A stretch of 64,000 nucleotides of DNA from Paenibacillus lemnae (GCF_012933385.1 NZ_JABBPN010000018.1:27688-91687); one strand, 5' to 3'. Counted from the stretch's first letter, positions 1 to 13,063 are shown. Numbers and translations: made by a program. Notes: generated by a model not told the origin, from the letters alone.

Positions 1-1050
1 CTTGATCCGACCCCTGATTCACCGCTGGGACAGCTCGCACCCCAGATTACCGCATCCTATGACGATGTGCAGGCAGCGAAAGAGCTGTCATCCCGGGCGG
101 ATGTGATCACGTACGAATTCGAGAACGTGGATGCCGGTGTGGCCTCGCTCCTGGAGGAGCAGTCCTACGTACCGCAGGGAAGCACGCTGCTGTACACGAC
201 ACAGAACCGGCTTCGTGAGAAAGCAGCCATCGAAGCAGCCGGCGTACCTGTTGCGCCTTACCGGGAGATTAAGAGTCTGGCTGAACTTGAGGCTGCGGCT
301 TCAGAGCTGGGGCTTCCTTGTGTGCTGAAGACAGCGACCGGTGGCTATGACGGCAAAGGACAGGCTGTGCTCAGAGAAGGCGGTCAGCTGGAAGAAGCTT
401 ATAACAGGCTGTCTTCAGGCGGTACGCAGCTGGTGCTGGAGAAATTCATTGCATTCAGCAGTGAAATTTCGGTCATTGCGGCACGGACGCCGGCAGGAGA
501 GGTTAGAAGCTTTCCACCCGCGGAGAATGTGCATGTGGATAATATTTTGCATGTTTCGGTTGTGCCGGCCCGCATTCCAAGCGAGATTCAGCGCAGAGCC
601 TGTCAGCTGGCGGAGCAGGTGGCCGAAGGTTTAGGAGCTGCCGGACTGCTCGCTGTTGAGATGTTCTTGACAGAACAAGGTGAGCTGTACGTCAACGAAG
701 TGGCTCCCAGACCGCATAACTCCGGTCATTATACGATGGAGGCATGTGTGACTTCCCAGTTTGAGCAGCATATTCGTGCGATCTGCGGACTGCCTTTGGG
801 GGATACTACACTGCTAAGTCCTGTGGTCATGGTTAACATTCTGGGACAGCATCTGGAAGAGGCCGTAAACCGTGTGACACAGAGAGATGAATTAGCGGAT
901 TCGCTCGGCATTGTGCCGAAGCTTCACTTATATGGAAAGAGCGAAAGCAAGCACGGCCGCAAAATGGGTCATATCAACCTGCTCTGCGGTGATGTGGAAG
1001 ATGCTTTGAAGTGGATAGAGCAGACTAATATTTGGAGGCTTAATCAATGA
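1..1050 (+). CDS. purK: N5-carboxyaminoimidazole ribonucleotide synthase PurK (5' end outside window)
   Basis: ATP-grasp enzyme of purine synthesis: AIR + ATP + bicarbonate gives N5-CAIR, the substrate of PurE. The frame is open from base 1 ([17 protein letters not shown]), which is internal PurK sequence, so the true start lies upstream; GTG 67 is not the start. The ATP-binding loop [10 protein letters not shown] and the C-terminal signature [14 protein letters not shown] are both seen. The stop overlaps the purB start by 4 bases (ATGA), which implies translational coupling. purE is presumably just upstream of the window, as in other Firmicutes (inference). Confidence 0.96.
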   Translation, partial: LDPTPDSPLGQLAPQITASYDDVQAAKELSSRADVITYEFENVDAGVASLLEEQSYVPQGSTLLYTTQNRLREKAAIEAAGVPVAPYREIKSLAELEAAASELGLPCVLKTATGGYDGKGQAVLREGGQLEEAYNRLSSGGTQLVLEKFIAFSSEISVIAARTPAGEVRSFPPAENVHVDNILHVSVVPARIPSEIQRRACQLAEQVAEGLGAAGLLAVEMFLTEQGELYVNEVAPRPHNSGHYTMEACVTSQFEQHIRAICGLPLGDTTLLSPVVMVNILGQHLEEAVNRVTQRDELADSLGIVPKLHLYGKSESKHGRKMGHINLLCGDVEDALKWIEQTNIWRLNQ

Positions 1051-2342
1051 TTGAACGTTACAGCAGACCGGAAATGCGGGCCGTATGGACCGAGGAAAAC
1101 AAGTTCAGAGCGTGGCTGGAAGTAGAATTGTGCGCATGTGAGGCGTGGGCCGAGCTGGGCGTGATCCCGAAAGAGGACACCGTGGCGCTGCGTGAGAATG
1201 CTTCATTTGATATTGATCGGATTTATGAAATCGAGCAGGAAACCCGTCATGATGTGATCGCTTTTACACGCGCCGTATCAGAAAGCCTGGGCAGTGAGCG
1301 CAAATGGGTGCATTACGGGCTGACTTCCACAGACGTGGTGGATACAGCGAACGGCTATCTGCTGGTGCAGGCGAATGAAATTCTGGAGCAGGATCTGCTT
1401 CGGTTTATCGGAATTTTGCGTGAGAAGGCACTGGAATACAAGCACACCCCGATGATGGGCCGCACGCACGGCGTTCATGCTGAACCGACTACGTTCGGTC
1501 TCAAAATGGCTCTGTGGCACGAAGAGATGGTCCGCAACCTGGAGCGTTTCCGCCATGCAGCAGACAATGTACAGTTTGGCAAAATTTCCGGTGCTGTCGG
1601 CACGTATGCGAACATTGATCCATTCGTCGAAGAGTTCGTCTGCCGGAAGCTGGGCACCAAGCCTGCGCCGATCTCGACCCAGACGCTGCAGCGTGACCGT
1701 CACGCTGAATATATGGCGACCCTCGCACTGATTGCGACATCGCTGGACAAGTTCGCCACCGAAGTGCGTGCCCTGCAGAAGAGTGAGGTTCGCGAGGTGG
1801 AAGAAGCATTTGCTAAAGGTCAAAAAGGATCCTCGGCGATGCCGCACAAGCGGAACCCGATCGGCTCCGAGAATATCTCGGGTCTTGCCCGCGTGATTCG
1901 CGGACATATGGTTTCTGCATACGAGAACGTGCCGCTCTGGCATGAGCGCGATATTTCCCACTCCTCCGTGGAGCGGATCATTCTGCCGGATGCGACGATG
2001 CTGCTGAACTATATGCTGAACCGCTTCGGCAATATTGTGAAGAACCTGACCGTATTCCCTGAGAATATGAAGCGCAACATGGCGCGGACCTTCGGTGTTC
2101 CGTTCTCCGGGCGTGTTATGACGAAGCTGATCGACAAGGGCTTCAGCCGCGAGCAGGCGTACGATACCGTACAGCCGAGAGCGATGCAGGCATGGGAAGA
2201 ACAGCGCCAGTTCCGCGAAATCGTGGAAAGTACACCGGAAATTACAGAAGTGCTCAGTGGTGAAGAGATTGAGGATGCCTTTAATCCAAGCTGGCATCTG
2301 AAGCATGTGGATACGATTTTTGACAAGCTGGGCTTGAAATAG
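1047..2342 (+). CDS. purB: Adenylosuccinate lyase PurB
   Basis: Cleaves fumarate from SAICAR in IMP synthesis and from adenylosuccinate in AMP synthesis. At 431 residues it has the normal length. The fumarase/aspartase superfamily signature [11 protein letters not shown] starts at residue 261; His68 (ETRHDV) and His141 ([10 protein letters not shown]) fall at the positions of the catalytic pair known from the B. subtilis enzyme. It starts in a 4-base overlap with purK. A short GC hairpin follows before purC. Confidence 0.98.
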   Translation: MIERYSRPEMRAVWTEENKFRAWLEVELCACEAWAELGVIPKEDTVALRENASFDIDRIYEIEQETRHDVIAFTRAVSESLGSERKWVHYGLTSTDVVDTANGYLLVQANEILEQDLLRFIGILREKALEYKHTPMMGRTHGVHAEPTTFGLKMALWHEEMVRNLERFRHAADNVQFGKISGAVGTYANIDPFVEEFVCRKLGTKPAPISTQTLQRDRHAEYMATLALIATSLDKFATEVRALQKSEVREVEEAFAKGQKGSSAMPHKRNPIGSENISGLARVIRGHMVSAYENVPLWHERDISHSSVERIILPDATMLLNYMLNRFGNIVKNLTVFPENMKRNMARTFGVPFSGRVMTKLIDKGFSREQAYDTVQPRAMQAWEEQRQFREIVESTPEITEVLSGEEIEDAFNPSWHLKHVDTIFDKLGLK

Positions 2343-2348
2343 AACAAA

Positions 2349-2368
2349 GGCCGCTGTCTTACGCGGCC
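2349..2368 (+). other. Intercistronic hairpin purB-purC
   Basis: GGCCGC/GCGGCC stem with an 8-base loop in the only real gap between purB and purC. No T-run follows, so it is more likely an mRNA-stability or processing structure than a terminator. Confidence 0.45.
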
Positions 2369-2389
2369 CCCTCAAAGGGAGTGGAGAAT

Positions 2390-3289
2390 ATGGTGTCTCG
2401 CGCGCTGTCCACAGCTGTGGACCTGATTGATGCGCCGCTGCTGTACAAAGGCAAGGTAAGGGAGCTTTACGATCTGGGGGAACATTTGCTGATTGTGGTC
2501 ACAGACCGCATCTCGGCATTTGATTATGTGCTTGATCCGCCGGTGCCTGCCAAGGGAACCGTGCTGAATCAGCTCAGCAGCTACTGGTTTGATCTCACCA
2601 AGGGTCTGATCGATAACCATGTGGTCCATACCGATGTACGGGAACTGGGTGCTGTCGCCAAGGATCCGGAAGCGCTGGACGGACGGGTTATGGTATCGAG
2701 GCGTGCGGAACGCATCGATATCGAGTGCGTGGTCCGCGGTTACATTACAGGCGGAGGCTGGCGTCAGTACCAGACCACCGGTGAGGTGAACGGCATCAAG
2801 CTGCCGGCGGGGATGCGCAAGAATGAGGCGTTTCCGAAGCCGATCTTTACACCGGCTGCCAAGAACGATGTGGGGCATGATGAAGATATCTCCATGGATA
2901 CCATGAAGGAGATGGTCGGCGACGAGCTGGCATTGGAGCTTCAGGAGAAAAGTCTGATGCTGTACAGCTTTGCCCGTGATTACTGCGCCGAGCGCGACAT
3001 TATTTTGGCAGACTGCAAGTTTGAGTTCGGCCTGCTGGACGGCAAGGTCATTCTGATTGACGAAATCTTCACGCCCGATTCCTCAAGATTCTGGGATCAG
3101 AGCAAATACGAGCTGGACATCGAGATTGACAGCATGGATAAAGAGCCGGTCCGCAGCTACTTGGCAGGAACCGACTGGGACAAGAACAGCAAGCCTGAAC
3201 CGCTGCCGGAGCATGTGGTGGATGAAACCACGCGCCGGTATACCGATATTTACCGCCGGATTACGGCATCCGAACTTAATCATTCCTAA
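2390..3289 (+). CDS. purC: SAICAR synthase PurC, long form
   Basis: Phosphoribosylaminoimidazole-succinocarboxamide synthase: joins aspartate to CAIR with ATP. The N-terminal GKVRELYDLG and the RISAFDYVLDPPVPAKG segment are typical. It has about 299 residues, against roughly 240 for the B. subtilis enzyme, and so belongs to the longer subtype. I chose ATG 2390 because AAAGGGAG lies 7 bases upstream of it; GTG 2381 in the same frame overlaps that ribosome site and would add three residues. Confidence 0.95.
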   Translation: MVSRALSTAVDLIDAPLLYKGKVRELYDLGEHLLIVVTDRISAFDYVLDPPVPAKGTVLNQLSSYWFDLTKGLIDNHVVHTDVRELGAVAKDPEALDGRVMVSRRAERIDIECVVRGYITGGGWRQYQTTGEVNGIKLPAGMRKNEAFPKPIFTPAAKNDVGHDEDISMDTMKEMVGDELALELQEKSLMLYSFARDYCAERDIILADCKFEFGLLDGKVILIDEIFTPDSSRFWDQSKYELDIEIDSMDKEPVRSYLAGTDWDKNSKPEPLPEHVVDETTRRYTDIYRRITASELNHS

Positions 3290-3323
3290 TTCATATACGA
3301 TACCGAGGAGGAACAAAGAAGAC

Positions 3324-3569
3324 ATGTTGAAAGCAAAGGTATATGTCACCATTAAGCAGAGCGTTTTGGATCCACAGGGTGTTGCGGTACAAGGCGCACT
3401 TCATTCCATGGGTTTTCAGGAAGTGGAAAGCCTTCGGATCGGCAAGTATATGGAAGTTGAGCTGAACACGGATGACCGTCAAGAGGCGGAAGATCGTCTG
3501 AAAGTAATGTGCGAGAAGCTGCTTGCGAATACGGTGGTTGAAGATTACCGCTATGAACTGGAGGGCTAA
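3324..3569 (+). CDS. purS: FGAM synthase subunit PurS
   Basis: An 81-residue protein, the small structural subunit of the three-part formylglycinamidine synthase of Firmicutes; it bridges PurQ and PurL and helps ammonia channelling (family knowledge). The start is ATG 3324 with GAGGAGG centred about 13 bases upstream. The N-terminus [19 protein letters not shown] is the typical PurS opening. It is followed after 5 bases by purQ, so the complex is made from one stretch of mRNA. Confidence 0.96.
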   Translation: MLKAKVYVTIKQSVLDPQGVAVQGALHSMGFQEVESLRIGKYMEVELNTDDRQEAEDRLKVMCEKLLANTVVEDYRYELEG

Positions 3570-3574
3570 CAACC

Positions 3575-4264
3575 ATGAGATTTGCAGTACTCGTATTTCC
3601 CGGTTCCAATTGTGATATTGACTGCTACAAGGCGGTAGAACAAACCGTAGGCGAGCCTGTGGATTATGTCTGGCATACCGCAACGGATCTGTCCCCTTAT
3701 GATGCGATCCTGGTGCCTGGGGGATTCTCCTATGGTGATTACCTGCGCTGTGGTGCTATCTCCCGGTTTGCCCCGGTGATGAATGAAGTAGCAAAAGCCG
3801 CAGAGCAGGGCAAGTTTATCCTTGGCATCTGCAACGGATTTCAAATCTTGACGGAAGCGGGCCTGCTCCCGGGAGCCCTGCGCCGCAATGAATCGATGAA
3901 ATTCCGCTGTCATGACAGTGTACTGAAGGTTGTTAATAACGACACACCATTCACCCGTCACTATGAGGAAGGACAAGAGATTGTCATTCCGATTGCGCAC
4001 GGGGAAGGTAACTATTATTGTGACGAAGAAACACTGCAGAAGCTGCGTGACAACAAGCAGATCGTGTTCACATACAGCGGCAATCCGAATGGATCGGTTG
4101 GCGATATCGCAGGGATCTGCAATGAGCGCGGTAACGTGCTTGGCATGATGCCGCATCCGGAACGCGCAGTGAACAGCCTGCTTGGCTCCGAAGACGGAAA
4201 GGCAATGTTTACATCCATCATTCAGACCTGGAGGGATACGCATGGCGCAGCAAGTGTCCGCTAA
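3575..4264 (+). CDS. purQ: FGAM synthase glutaminase subunit PurQ
   Basis: Class I glutamine amidotransferase of 229 residues, releasing ammonia from glutamine for PurL. The catalytic triad is visible: Cys86 in GICNGFQ, His194 and Glu196 in MMPHPERA. The stop lies 23 bases inside purL, indicating coupled translation of the two partners. Confidence 0.97.
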   Translation: MRFAVLVFPGSNCDIDCYKAVEQTVGEPVDYVWHTATDLSPYDAILVPGGFSYGDYLRCGAISRFAPVMNEVAKAAEQGKFILGICNGFQILTEAGLLPGALRRNESMKFRCHDSVLKVVNNDTPFTRHYEEGQEIVIPIAHGEGNYYCDEETLQKLRDNKQIVFTYSGNPNGSVGDIAGICNERGNVLGMMPHPERAVNSLLGSEDGKAMFTSIIQTWRDTHGAASVR

Positions 4265-6485
4265 AGAACCTACCGCAGCACAGATTGCGGAACATCGTTT
4301 ATATGAGCAGATGGGCGTATCGGACAGCGAGTATGATCTGATCTGTTCGTTCATGGGACGCAAACCCAATTACACAGAAATCGGCGTATTCAGCGTCATG
4401 TGGTCCGAGCATTGTGCTTACAAGAACTCGAAGCCGCTGCTTCGCCGTTTCCCGACCAGCGGTCCGCGGGTCCTCATGGGACCTGGTGAGGGCGCTGGGA
4501 TTGTAGATATCGGTGACAATCAGGCCGTAGTATTCAAAATCGAAAGTCATAACCATCCATCCGCTGTAGAGCCTTTCCAGGGCGCAGCTACGGGTGTAGG
4601 CGGCATTATCCGCGATATTTTTTCCATGGGTGCAAGACCGGTAGCGATTCTGAACTCCCTGCGTTTTGGCAGGCTGGAAAGTGACCGTGTGAAATACTTG
4701 TTCGAGCATGTTGTCTCCGGTATCGCGGGTTACGGCAACTGTATCGGTATTCCAACCGTCGGCGGCGAAGTGGTGTTCGATGAGAGCTATGAGGGTAATC
4801 CGCTCGTCAATGCGATGTGCGTCGGTATTATCGATCATGACAAAATCCAGCGCGGTGTCGCCAAAGGTGTGGGCAATCCGGTGTTCTACGTAGGGCCTCC
4901 TACCGGACGTGACGGTATTCACGGCGCGACCTTCGCGTCGGTGGAACTGACCGAAGAATCGGAAGCGAACCGTACGGCTGTTCAAGTCGGCGATCCGTTT
5001 ATGGAGAAGCTGGTCATGGAGTCCTGTCTGGAACTGATCAACTCCGGCATCGTGCTGGGTATCCAGGATATGGGCGCGGCAGGTCTCACATGCTCCAGTG
5101 CGGAGATGGCGAGTAAAGCAGGCAACGGCCTGGAGCTGTATCTTGATCAGGTGCCGCAGCGCGAGGAAGGCATGACGGCATACGAGATGATGCTGTCCGA
5201 ATCGCAGGAACGGATGCTGTTTGTTGTGGAGCCGAAGCATGAAGAGCAGGCACGTGAAATTTTTGAACGCTGGGGCGTCATTTGTGCGAAGGTGGGCAAG
5301 GTGACTGACGACGGACGACTCAAGCTGCTGCATCATGGCGAAGTGGTCGGCGATATGCCGGTCCATGCGCTGGTAGATGAGTGTCCGGTGTACAACAAAC
5401 CGTCTGCCGAGCCGGCATATTTTGCAGAGCAGGCTGCAGTGGATACGACCCGTTATGAAGAAGTTAAAGATCTGGGCGGAGCGCTGAAGCAAATTATGGG
5501 CTCACCGAGTCTAGCAAGCAAAGCCTGGGTTTACGATCAGTACGATTACATGGTCCGTACCAGCACAGCGGTGCGCCCTGGTTCTGATGCAGCCGTCGTT
5601 ACCGTTGACGGTACACGCAAAGCCCTGGCGATGACCACAGACTGCAACGGCCGGTATGTATATCTGGATCCGGAAACTGGCGGCAAGATCGCTGTCAGTG
5701 AAGCAGCGCGAAACATTGTCTGCTCCGGTGCAGAGCCGCTGGCCATTACAGATAACCTGAATTTCGGTAGTCCGGAGAAGCCGGAAATCTTCTGGCAGAT
5801 GGAACGCGCGGTGGACGGTATGGCAGAAGCCTGCCGGGTACTGAACGCTCCGGTCATCGGCGGTAATGTAAGTTTATATAACGAGAATGCCAAAGGCGCC
5901 ATTTTCCCGACCCCTGTCGTCGGTATGGTCGGCCTGATTCATGACATTGATCATATTACAACACAAGGCTTCAAAGCCGAAGGCGATCACGTATACCTGC
6001 TGGGTGAAACCTTCGCCGAGCTGGGCGGAAGCGAGTTCCAGTCTGTGATGCATGGCGTGTCTGAAGGCCGCCCTCCTGTGCTTGATCTGAATACCGAGAA
6101 GAAACTGCTCAGCGGTGTACTGACAGCCATTCAATCCGGCTTTGTACGCTCTGCGCATGATGTATCGGAAGGCGGAGTTGCCGCAGCGCTGGCCGAAAGT
6201 TGTATCAGCGGCGGTGTTGGTGCAGTCGTTCAGCTGGATACAGAGCTGAGAAATGATGTGGCGCTGTTTAGTGAAAGCCAGTCTCGGATCGTATTGTCGG
6301 TCTCTCCAGAGCATACATCCAATCTGGAGCAGCTTCTGAAAGAGGCGGGTGTTCCATTTGCAGCCATCGGCCGCGTAGGCGGCAGTGAGCTGAACATCCG
6401 CATTAACGGTGCTTCCGCAGTGCAGGAGCCAGTGGAGGTTTTGAAAGCCGTCTGGGAGGATGCTATTCCATGCCGCATGAAGTAA
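4242..6485 (+). CDS. purL: FGAM synthase synthetase subunit PurL (small type)
   Basis: ATP-dependent amidation of FGAR to FGAM with PurQ-derived ammonia. The 747 residues fit the small PurL that needs PurS and PurQ. The motif [12 protein letters not shown] and the two repeated AIRS-type halves are seen. I start it at ATG 4242 ([10 protein letters not shown]) with CTGGAGGG 6 bases upstream; the frame is open further up but lies inside purQ. It overlaps purQ by 23 bases and purF by 16 bases. Confidence 0.97.
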   Translation: MAQQVSAKEPTAAQIAEHRLYEQMGVSDSEYDLICSFMGRKPNYTEIGVFSVMWSEHCAYKNSKPLLRRFPTSGPRVLMGPGEGAGIVDIGDNQAVVFKIESHNHPSAVEPFQGAATGVGGIIRDIFSMGARPVAILNSLRFGRLESDRVKYLFEHVVSGIAGYGNCIGIPTVGGEVVFDESYEGNPLVNAMCVGIIDHDKIQRGVAKGVGNPVFYVGPPTGRDGIHGATFASVELTEESEANRTAVQVGDPFMEKLVMESCLELINSGIVLGIQDMGAAGLTCSSAEMASKAGNGLELYLDQVPQREEGMTAYEMMLSESQERMLFVVEPKHEEQAREIFERWGVICAKVGKVTDDGRLKLLHHGEVVGDMPVHALVDECPVYNKPSAEPAYFAEQAAVDTTRYEEVKDLGGALKQIMGSPSLASKAWVYDQYDYMVRTSTAVRPGSDAAVVTVDGTRKALAMTTDCNGRYVYLDPETGGKIAVSEAARNIVCSGAEPLAITDNLNFGSPEKPEIFWQMERAVDGMAEACRVLNAPVIGGNVSLYNENAKGAIFPTPVVGMVGLIHDIDHITTQGFKAEGDHVYLLGETFAELGGSEFQSVMHGVSEGRPPVLDLNTEKKLLSGVLTAIQSGFVRSAHDVSEGGVAAALAESCISGGVGAVVQLDTELRNDVALFSESQSRIVLSVSPEHTSNLEQLLKEAGVPFAAIGRVGGSELNIRINGASAVQEPVEVLKAVWEDAIPCRMK

Positions 6486-7948
6486 TACCGCAAGGATTAT
6501 GGACAGGCGATTATTATAACGAGGGTACAGGAAAAAGCGATATCTTTGACAAACTGAAAGAAGAGTGCGGGGTGTTCGGCGTATTTGGACATTCCGATGC
6601 GTCTTCACTCTCCTATTATGGACTGCATGCCCTGCAGCACCGGGGAGAAGAGAGTGCGGGCATCTGTGTTTCAGACGGCGAGGAATTCCGTTATCACCGG
6701 GGCATGGGACTGGTCAAGGAAGTGTTTGACCGGGACATGCTGGAATCGTTGTCCGGCGACATGTCCATCGGCCATGTTCGCTACTCCACCAGTGGTGACA
6801 GCAAGATTACGAATGCCCAGCCGCTGGTGTTCAAGTATCGCGAAGGCAATCTGGCCATTGCGACGAACGGCAACATCGTCAACGAACCCAAGCTTCGCCA
6901 TGAACTGGAGAATGCCGGCTCGATCTTCCAAACGACCAGTGATACCGAGGTCATCGCGCATTTGATTGCACGGTCGCCGAAAGATTTTGTTGAAGCAGCC
7001 AAGGAAGCGCTCAGCCGTCTTGTAGGCGGGTATGCCTTTCTGCTGATGACGAATGACAAGCTGCTGGTAGCGTCTGATCCGAATGGCCTTCGGCCGCTGA
7101 CGATGGGACGTCTGGGTGACGGCTATGTATTTGCTTCCGAGACCTGTGCCATGGAAGTGATCGGTGCGGAACCTGTGCGCGATATTGCGCCTGGTGAACT
7201 GCTGATCCTGGACAAGGACGGCCTGCATGAAGACCGGTATACCGAGCCGGGCCGCAAGGCACTGTGCGCGATGGAGTACATTTATTTCTCCCGTCCGGAC
7301 AGTGATATGAACGGCTCCAATCTTCACTCCGCCCGCAAACGGATGGGCAGCAAGATGGCGTTGGAATCCTTTGTGGATGCCGATGTCGTCACAGGCGTCC
7401 CGGACTCCAGTATTTCTGCAGCGATCGGTTATGCCGAGCAGACGGGCATTCCTTATGAGCTGGGCCTTATCAAGAATAAGTATACTGGCCGAACGTTTAT
7501 TCAGCCGAGTCAGGAGCTGCGCGAGCAGGGTGTGAAAATGAAGCTCAGTGCGGTGCGGCGTGTTGTGGAAGGCAAGCGTGTCGTAATGATTGACGATTCG
7601 ATCGTACGTGGAACGACGTCTCGGAGGATCGTGAATCTGCTGCGCGAAGCCGGAGCGACCGAGGTGCATGTTCGTATCACCTCACCACCGTTCAAGAATC
7701 CTTGCTTTTACGGCATTGACACGCCGGACCGACGGGAGCTCATCGCTTCCTCCAGAAGCGTCGATGAAATCTGCCGGGAGATCAATGCGGACAGCTTGTC
7801 CTTCTTGACCCCGGACGGTTTGATCGCTGCGATTGGGGGCTATGACGAGAGCAGCCCGAACGGCGGTCTGTGTCTGGCCTGCTTCGACAATGATTATCCG
7901 ACCCAAATTGATTTTGGCGGCGAAGAAAAAATGGGCTGCAGCTGTTAG
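6470..7948 (+). CDS. purF: Amidophosphoribosyltransferase PurF
   Basis: First committed step: PRPP + glutamine gives phosphoribosylamine. The N-terminal nucleophile is Cys33 (EECGVFG), so a 32-residue propeptide must be removed, longer than the 11-residue one of B. subtilis. The PRPP loop [14 protein letters not shown] is present. Cysteines in ALCAMEY, NPCFYG and CLACF match the 4Fe-4S ligands of the Bacillus-type, oxygen-sensitive enzyme. The protein has 492 residues and its start lies 16 bases inside purL. Confidence 0.97.
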   Translation: MPHEVIPQGLWTGDYYNEGTGKSDIFDKLKEECGVFGVFGHSDASSLSYYGLHALQHRGEESAGICVSDGEEFRYHRGMGLVKEVFDRDMLESLSGDMSIGHVRYSTSGDSKITNAQPLVFKYREGNLAIATNGNIVNEPKLRHELENAGSIFQTTSDTEVIAHLIARSPKDFVEAAKEALSRLVGGYAFLLMTNDKLLVASDPNGLRPLTMGRLGDGYVFASETCAMEVIGAEPVRDIAPGELLILDKDGLHEDRYTEPGRKALCAMEYIYFSRPDSDMNGSNLHSARKRMGSKMALESFVDADVVTGVPDSSISAAIGYAEQTGIPYELGLIKNKYTGRTFIQPSQELREQGVKMKLSAVRRVVEGKRVVMIDDSIVRGTTSRRIVNLLREAGATEVHVRITSPPFKNPCFYGIDTPDRRELIASSRSVDEICREINADSLSFLTPDGLIAAIGGYDESSPNGGLCLACFDNDYPTQIDFGGEEKMGCSC

Positions 7949-7957
7949 ATGATCATA

Positions 7958-8005
7958 GCAGTGCCATCAGGTGCTCCCGATGTGGGGGCACCTGAGGCAT
8001 GCTGC
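7958..8005 (+). other. Long hairpin in the purF-purM gap
   Basis: The 289-base gap 7949-8237 holds an 11-bp stem (7968-7978 with 7984-7994, one T-G pair, 5-base loop) which extends outward through GCAG...CTGC. No T-run follows. The remaining gap, about 230 bases, shows no convincing gene, although an open frame starts at GTG 8077 and runs into purM out of frame. Confidence 0.5.
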
Positions 8006-8237
8006 TTATCTGGCGAGCTAATATAGATTAATGAGTTTACAGAATGAACTAAAAACAAAACCCTTCTATAGCGGAGGTGACAAGTGATTCTGGAGAAGCG
8101 CCAGCGGTCGTAAGAACACTTGCCATCGCAGCCATGCAGAACGGTAACTTTTTACTTCAGTCTATATTAATTAATGTACTGAGACTTTCAAGGCATGAAA
8201 CATATCAACCATCATTCTCTAAAGGAGTGTATCGCGC

Positions 8238-9278
8238 GTGTCTGATACTTACAAAAACGCCGGTGTGGATATTGCGGCAGGCAATGAAGCCGTCGAGCGT
8301 ATGAAGAAACATGTCAAAACCACATTCAGGCCTGAAGTGATGACGGATCTGGGCGGTTTTGGCGCACTGTTCCAATTGAATAAGGGCAACTATGAAGAGC
8401 CGGTTCTCGTCTCGGGTACCGATGGCGTCGGCACAAAGCTGAAGCTCGCATTTGCGATGGACCGTCATGACACCATCGGAATCGATGCTGTAGCGATGTG
8501 CGTAAACGATGTCGTGGTACAGGGTGCGGAGCCGCTCTTTTTTCTGGACTATCTAGCATGCGACAAGGTCATTCCGTCTAAAATCGAGTCGATCGTCAAA
8601 GGGATCGCGGATGGCTGTAACCAGGCTGGCTGCTCGCTGATCGGCGGAGAAACGGCGGAAATGCCGGGTATGTACAGTGAAGGCGAATATGATATTGCCG
8701 GTTTCACTGTAGGAATCGTTGATAAGAGCAAAATGATCAGCGGCCAGCATATTGCAGCAGGTGACACGGTGATCGGCCTTGCATCCAGCGGCGTGCACAG
8801 CAACGGCTTCTCCCTGGTTCGTAAGCTGCTGCTGGAGCAGTCCGGTTACACATTGGAACAGGAACTGCCAGAGCTCGGCGGTCGTCTGGGTGATGTGCTG
8901 CTGACCCCGACCAAAATTTATGTCAAACCGCTGCTGAAGCTGTTGAAAGAGATTCAAGTCAAAGGTATGGCACACATTACGGGCGGCGGATTCATCGAGA
9001 ACATTCCTCGGATGCTGCCGGAAGGTGTGAATGTCGAAATCGACTACGGCTCCTGGCCGATTCTCCCGGTGTTCAAGCTGATGCAGGAACAGGGCAGCAT
9101 TTCGAACAAGGACATGTTCACTACGTTTAACATGGGGATCGGCATGGTTGTCATCGTATCGGAACAAGATGCGGCACAGGCACTGGATCTGCTGAAAGGA
9201 AACGGTGAAGAAGCGTATGTGATCGGACGCGTTACTTCAGGAGAGCGTGTGGTGACCTTTACGGGGGCGGAAGTGTAA
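8238..9278 (+). CDS. purM: Phosphoribosylformylglycinamidine cyclo-ligase PurM
   Basis: AIR synthetase, closing the imidazole ring of FGAM with ATP. It has 346 residues. It starts at GTG 8238 ([20 protein letters not shown]) with AAAGGAG 10 bases upstream. The glycine-rich [18 protein letters not shown] and [12 protein letters not shown] motifs of the AIRS family are present. It ends in a one-base TAATG overlap with purN. Confidence 0.97.
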   Translation: MSDTYKNAGVDIAAGNEAVERMKKHVKTTFRPEVMTDLGGFGALFQLNKGNYEEPVLVSGTDGVGTKLKLAFAMDRHDTIGIDAVAMCVNDVVVQGAEPLFFLDYLACDKVIPSKIESIVKGIADGCNQAGCSLIGGETAEMPGMYSEGEYDIAGFTVGIVDKSKMISGQHIAAGDTVIGLASSGVHSNGFSLVRKLLLEQSGYTLEQELPELGGRLGDVLLTPTKIYVKPLLKLLKEIQVKGMAHITGGGFIENIPRMLPEGVNVEIDYGSWPILPVFKLMQEQGSISNKDMFTTFNMGIGMVVIVSEQDAAQALDLLKGNGEEAYVIGRVTSGERVVTFTGAEV

Positions 9279-9895
9279 TGGCGGCTTACCGGATTGCCGT
9301 GTTTGCTTCCGGCACCGGAAGCAACTTTCAGGCACTGGTGGATGCCCAGCGGCGCGGGGCGCTTCATGGCGGTGAAATTACGCTGCTCGTATCCGACAAG
9401 CCCATGGCGCCTGTTGTGCAGCGTGCCCGGGATGCCGGCATTGACGTTTTTCTGTTCCAGCCAAAAGATTACAGCAGCAGGGAAGATTATGAGCAGGAGA
9501 TTTTGACAGAGCTGGAACGGCGTGAGGTCGATCTGATCGTGCTGGCTGGCTACATGCGGCTGCTGACTTCGGTGCTGGTTGAGCCTTACAGCGGGCGGAT
9601 GATCAACATTCATCCTTCGCTGCTGCCTGCTTTTGTAGGGAAGGACGCGGTTGGACAAGCGCTGCAATACGGTGTGAAAACTACCGGCGTTACGGTGCAC
9701 TACGTCGATGGCGGCATGGACACAGGACCAGTCATTGCCCAGCGGGCGCTGGATATCCTGCCTGAGGATGATCAGGAGTCTTTGACGAAAAGGATTCACA
9801 GTGTAGAACAACAGCTGTATCCTGAAGTCGTATCCTGGTTCGCACAGGGCCAGGTAAGACTGAACGGCCGTCATGTGAGCCTAAAACGAACGTGA
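9278..9895 (+). CDS. purN: GAR transformylase PurN
   Basis: Formyl-THF-dependent phosphoribosylglycinamide formyltransferase, 205 residues. The N-terminal FASGTGSNFQAL loop binds GAR phosphate; the NIHPSLLPAF block carries the catalytic Asn and His, and the later DGGMDTGPVIAQ carries the Asp. Translation is coupled to purM through TAATG. Confidence 0.97.
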   Translation: MAAYRIAVFASGTGSNFQALVDAQRRGALHGGEITLLVSDKPMAPVVQRARDAGIDVFLFQPKDYSSREDYEQEILTELERREVDLIVLAGYMRLLTSVLVEPYSGRMINIHPSLLPAFVGKDAVGQALQYGVKTTGVTVHYVDGGMDTGPVIAQRALDILPEDDQESLTKRIHSVEQQLYPEVVSWFAQGQVRLNGRHVSLKRT

Positions 9896-10062
9896 TGCGA
9901 CAGAATAACTGATCCAGCCTATCAGCAGACAAAACTTGTAACGTGGCGGGTCTGTTCGATATTTCTCGGGAAATACTCTTTCATATCCGGGGTATCGACA
10001 GCATCACCTCAAAAAGGATAGCGTGTGAGTTGAACTTTTCAACAAATAGGGAGGAATCTTAC

Positions 10063-11610
<1,548 letters not shown>

Positions 11611-11623
11611 ACAAGGAATGAAG

Positions 11624-11679
11624 GAACCGCATTCCGGAAGCGGGGCGGGAAACTGCGCTTCCGGCGATGGGGTTCTTTT
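11624..11679 (+). terminator. Intrinsic terminator between purH and purD
   Basis: GAACC...CCGGAAGCG (11634-11642) pairs with CGCTTCCGG (11656-11664)...GGTTC, followed by TTCTTTT. It lies inside the operon, so purD must be reached by readthrough or by its own promoter (AT-rich sequence at 11680-11730). Confidence 0.8.
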
Positions 11680-11745
11680 GCTGTATAAAACATTTATGCT
11701 ATAAAAGATGATACGGGTTATAACCATGACAATGGAGGGTGAATT

Positions 11746-13014
11746 ATGGATATTTTAGTGATCGGCGGAGGCGGACGTGAGCATGCCATCGTGTGGGCGC
11801 TGGCGCAGAGCCCGAATGCAGGAACGATCTACTGTGCACCGGGAAATGCCGGTATTGCCCAGGTTGCAGAGTGTGTACCGATTGCTGTGGGTGAATTTGA
11901 GCAATTAAAAGATTTTGCTGTGGAAAAAAAGGTGGGCCTGGTCGTTGTCGGACCGGACGATCCACTCGCGGATGGGATTGTCGACGTGCTGGAAGAGGCT
12001 GGACTGGCGGTATTCGGACCGCGCAAGAATGCAGCCGAGATTGAAGGCAGCAAAACCTTTATGAAGGATCTGCTGCATAAATACCAGATTCCGACTGCGG
12101 CGTACGAAAAATTCGACAACTTTGAACAGGCACTGGCTTATCTTCAGAGCCAAAAAGCTCCGATTGTCATCAAAGCGGACGGCCTGGCGGCTGGTAAAGG
12201 TGTAACCGTAGCCCGCACGATGGACGAGGCGGAGCAGGCGCTGCGTGACATTATGGAATCGAAGGTATTTGGGGATGCCGGCAGCCGTGTCGTGATTGAG
12301 GAGTTTCTGGAAGGACAGGAGATGTCCATTCTGGCTTTTGTCGATGGTGAGACTGTGAAGCCGATGTCGGCAGCTCAGGACCACAAGCCGGCCTTTGACG
12401 GGGATCTTGGACCGAATACGGGCGGAATGGGTACATATTCCCCGCTGCCGCATATTCCGGAATCCATTATCGAAGATGCGGTAGAAAATATCATCAAGCC
12501 GACAGCGAAAGCTATGGTGTCTGAAGGACGCCCGTTCCGAGGTGTGCTGTTCGCAGGTTTAATGATTACGCCTGAAGGTCAGGTTAAAACGATCGAGTTT
12601 AATGCACGTTTTGGCGATCCTGAAACGCAAGTGGTGCTTCCTCGGCTGAAAACCGACCTGCTCGAGGTCTTTTTGGCAGCGGTTAACGGTAACCTGGCGG
12701 ATCTTACTCTGGAATGGCGTACAGAAGCTGCTGTATGCGTGATTTTGGCTTCCGGCGGTTACCCGGCATCTTATCCGAAAGGCCTGCCGATTTCGGGTCT
12801 GGACAGCACGGATGATACGTCGATCGTATTTCATGCCGGAACCTCCACGAATGAAGAGGGAGCATGTGTTACAAACGGCGGACGAGTCCTTGGTGTCGTG
12901 GGTCTGGGTGAAGATATCACATCTGCCCGCCAGAACGCTTATAAACGCGCGGAGAGCATTACATTTGAAGGCAAGCATTACCGTACGGACATTGCAGCCA
13001 AAGCTTTAAAATAA
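11746..13014 (+). CDS. purD: Phosphoribosylamine-glycine ligase PurD
   Basis: GAR synthetase, an ATP-grasp enzyme: phosphoribosylamine + glycine + ATP. It has 422 residues. N-terminal MDILVIGGGGREHAI, VIKADGLAAGKGV, GPNTGGMGTYSP and FNARFGDPETQVV are all textbook PurD motifs. ATGGAGGGTG precedes the ATG. It is the last gene of the pur cluster, with an intrinsic terminator behind it. Confidence 0.98.
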   Translation: MDILVIGGGGREHAIVWALAQSPNAGTIYCAPGNAGIAQVAECVPIAVGEFEQLKDFAVEKKVGLVVVGPDDPLADGIVDVLEEAGLAVFGPRKNAAEIEGSKTFMKDLLHKYQIPTAAYEKFDNFEQALAYLQSQKAPIVIKADGLAAGKGVTVARTMDEAEQALRDIMESKVFGDAGSRVVIEEFLEGQEMSILAFVDGETVKPMSAAQDHKPAFDGDLGPNTGGMGTYSPLPHIPESIIEDAVENIIKPTAKAMVSEGRPFRGVLFAGLMITPEGQVKTIEFNARFGDPETQVVLPRLKTDLLEVFLAAVNGNLADLTLEWRTEAAVCVILASGGYPASYPKGLPISGLDSTDDTSIVFHAGTSTNEEGACVTNGGRVLGVVGLGEDITSARQNAYKRAESITFEGKHYRTDIAAKALK

Positions 13015-13063
13015 AGCGCAGCAACGATGTTTAAATTTTCTCCCGATTAAGGTATAAATGAAG

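Noticed and set aside
1278..2375. A long open frame antisense to purB (and similar ones opposite purC, purL, purF, purH)
   Set aside because: They lie fully opposite well-conserved enzymes, have Cys/His/Arg-rich compositions typical of antisense frames in GC-rich coding DNA, and lack ribosome sites and family motifs.
8077..8304. 75-residue open frame in the purF-purM gap
   Set aside because: It starts at GTG, runs into purM in another frame and shows no family-like sequence; the purM ribosome site lies inside it.
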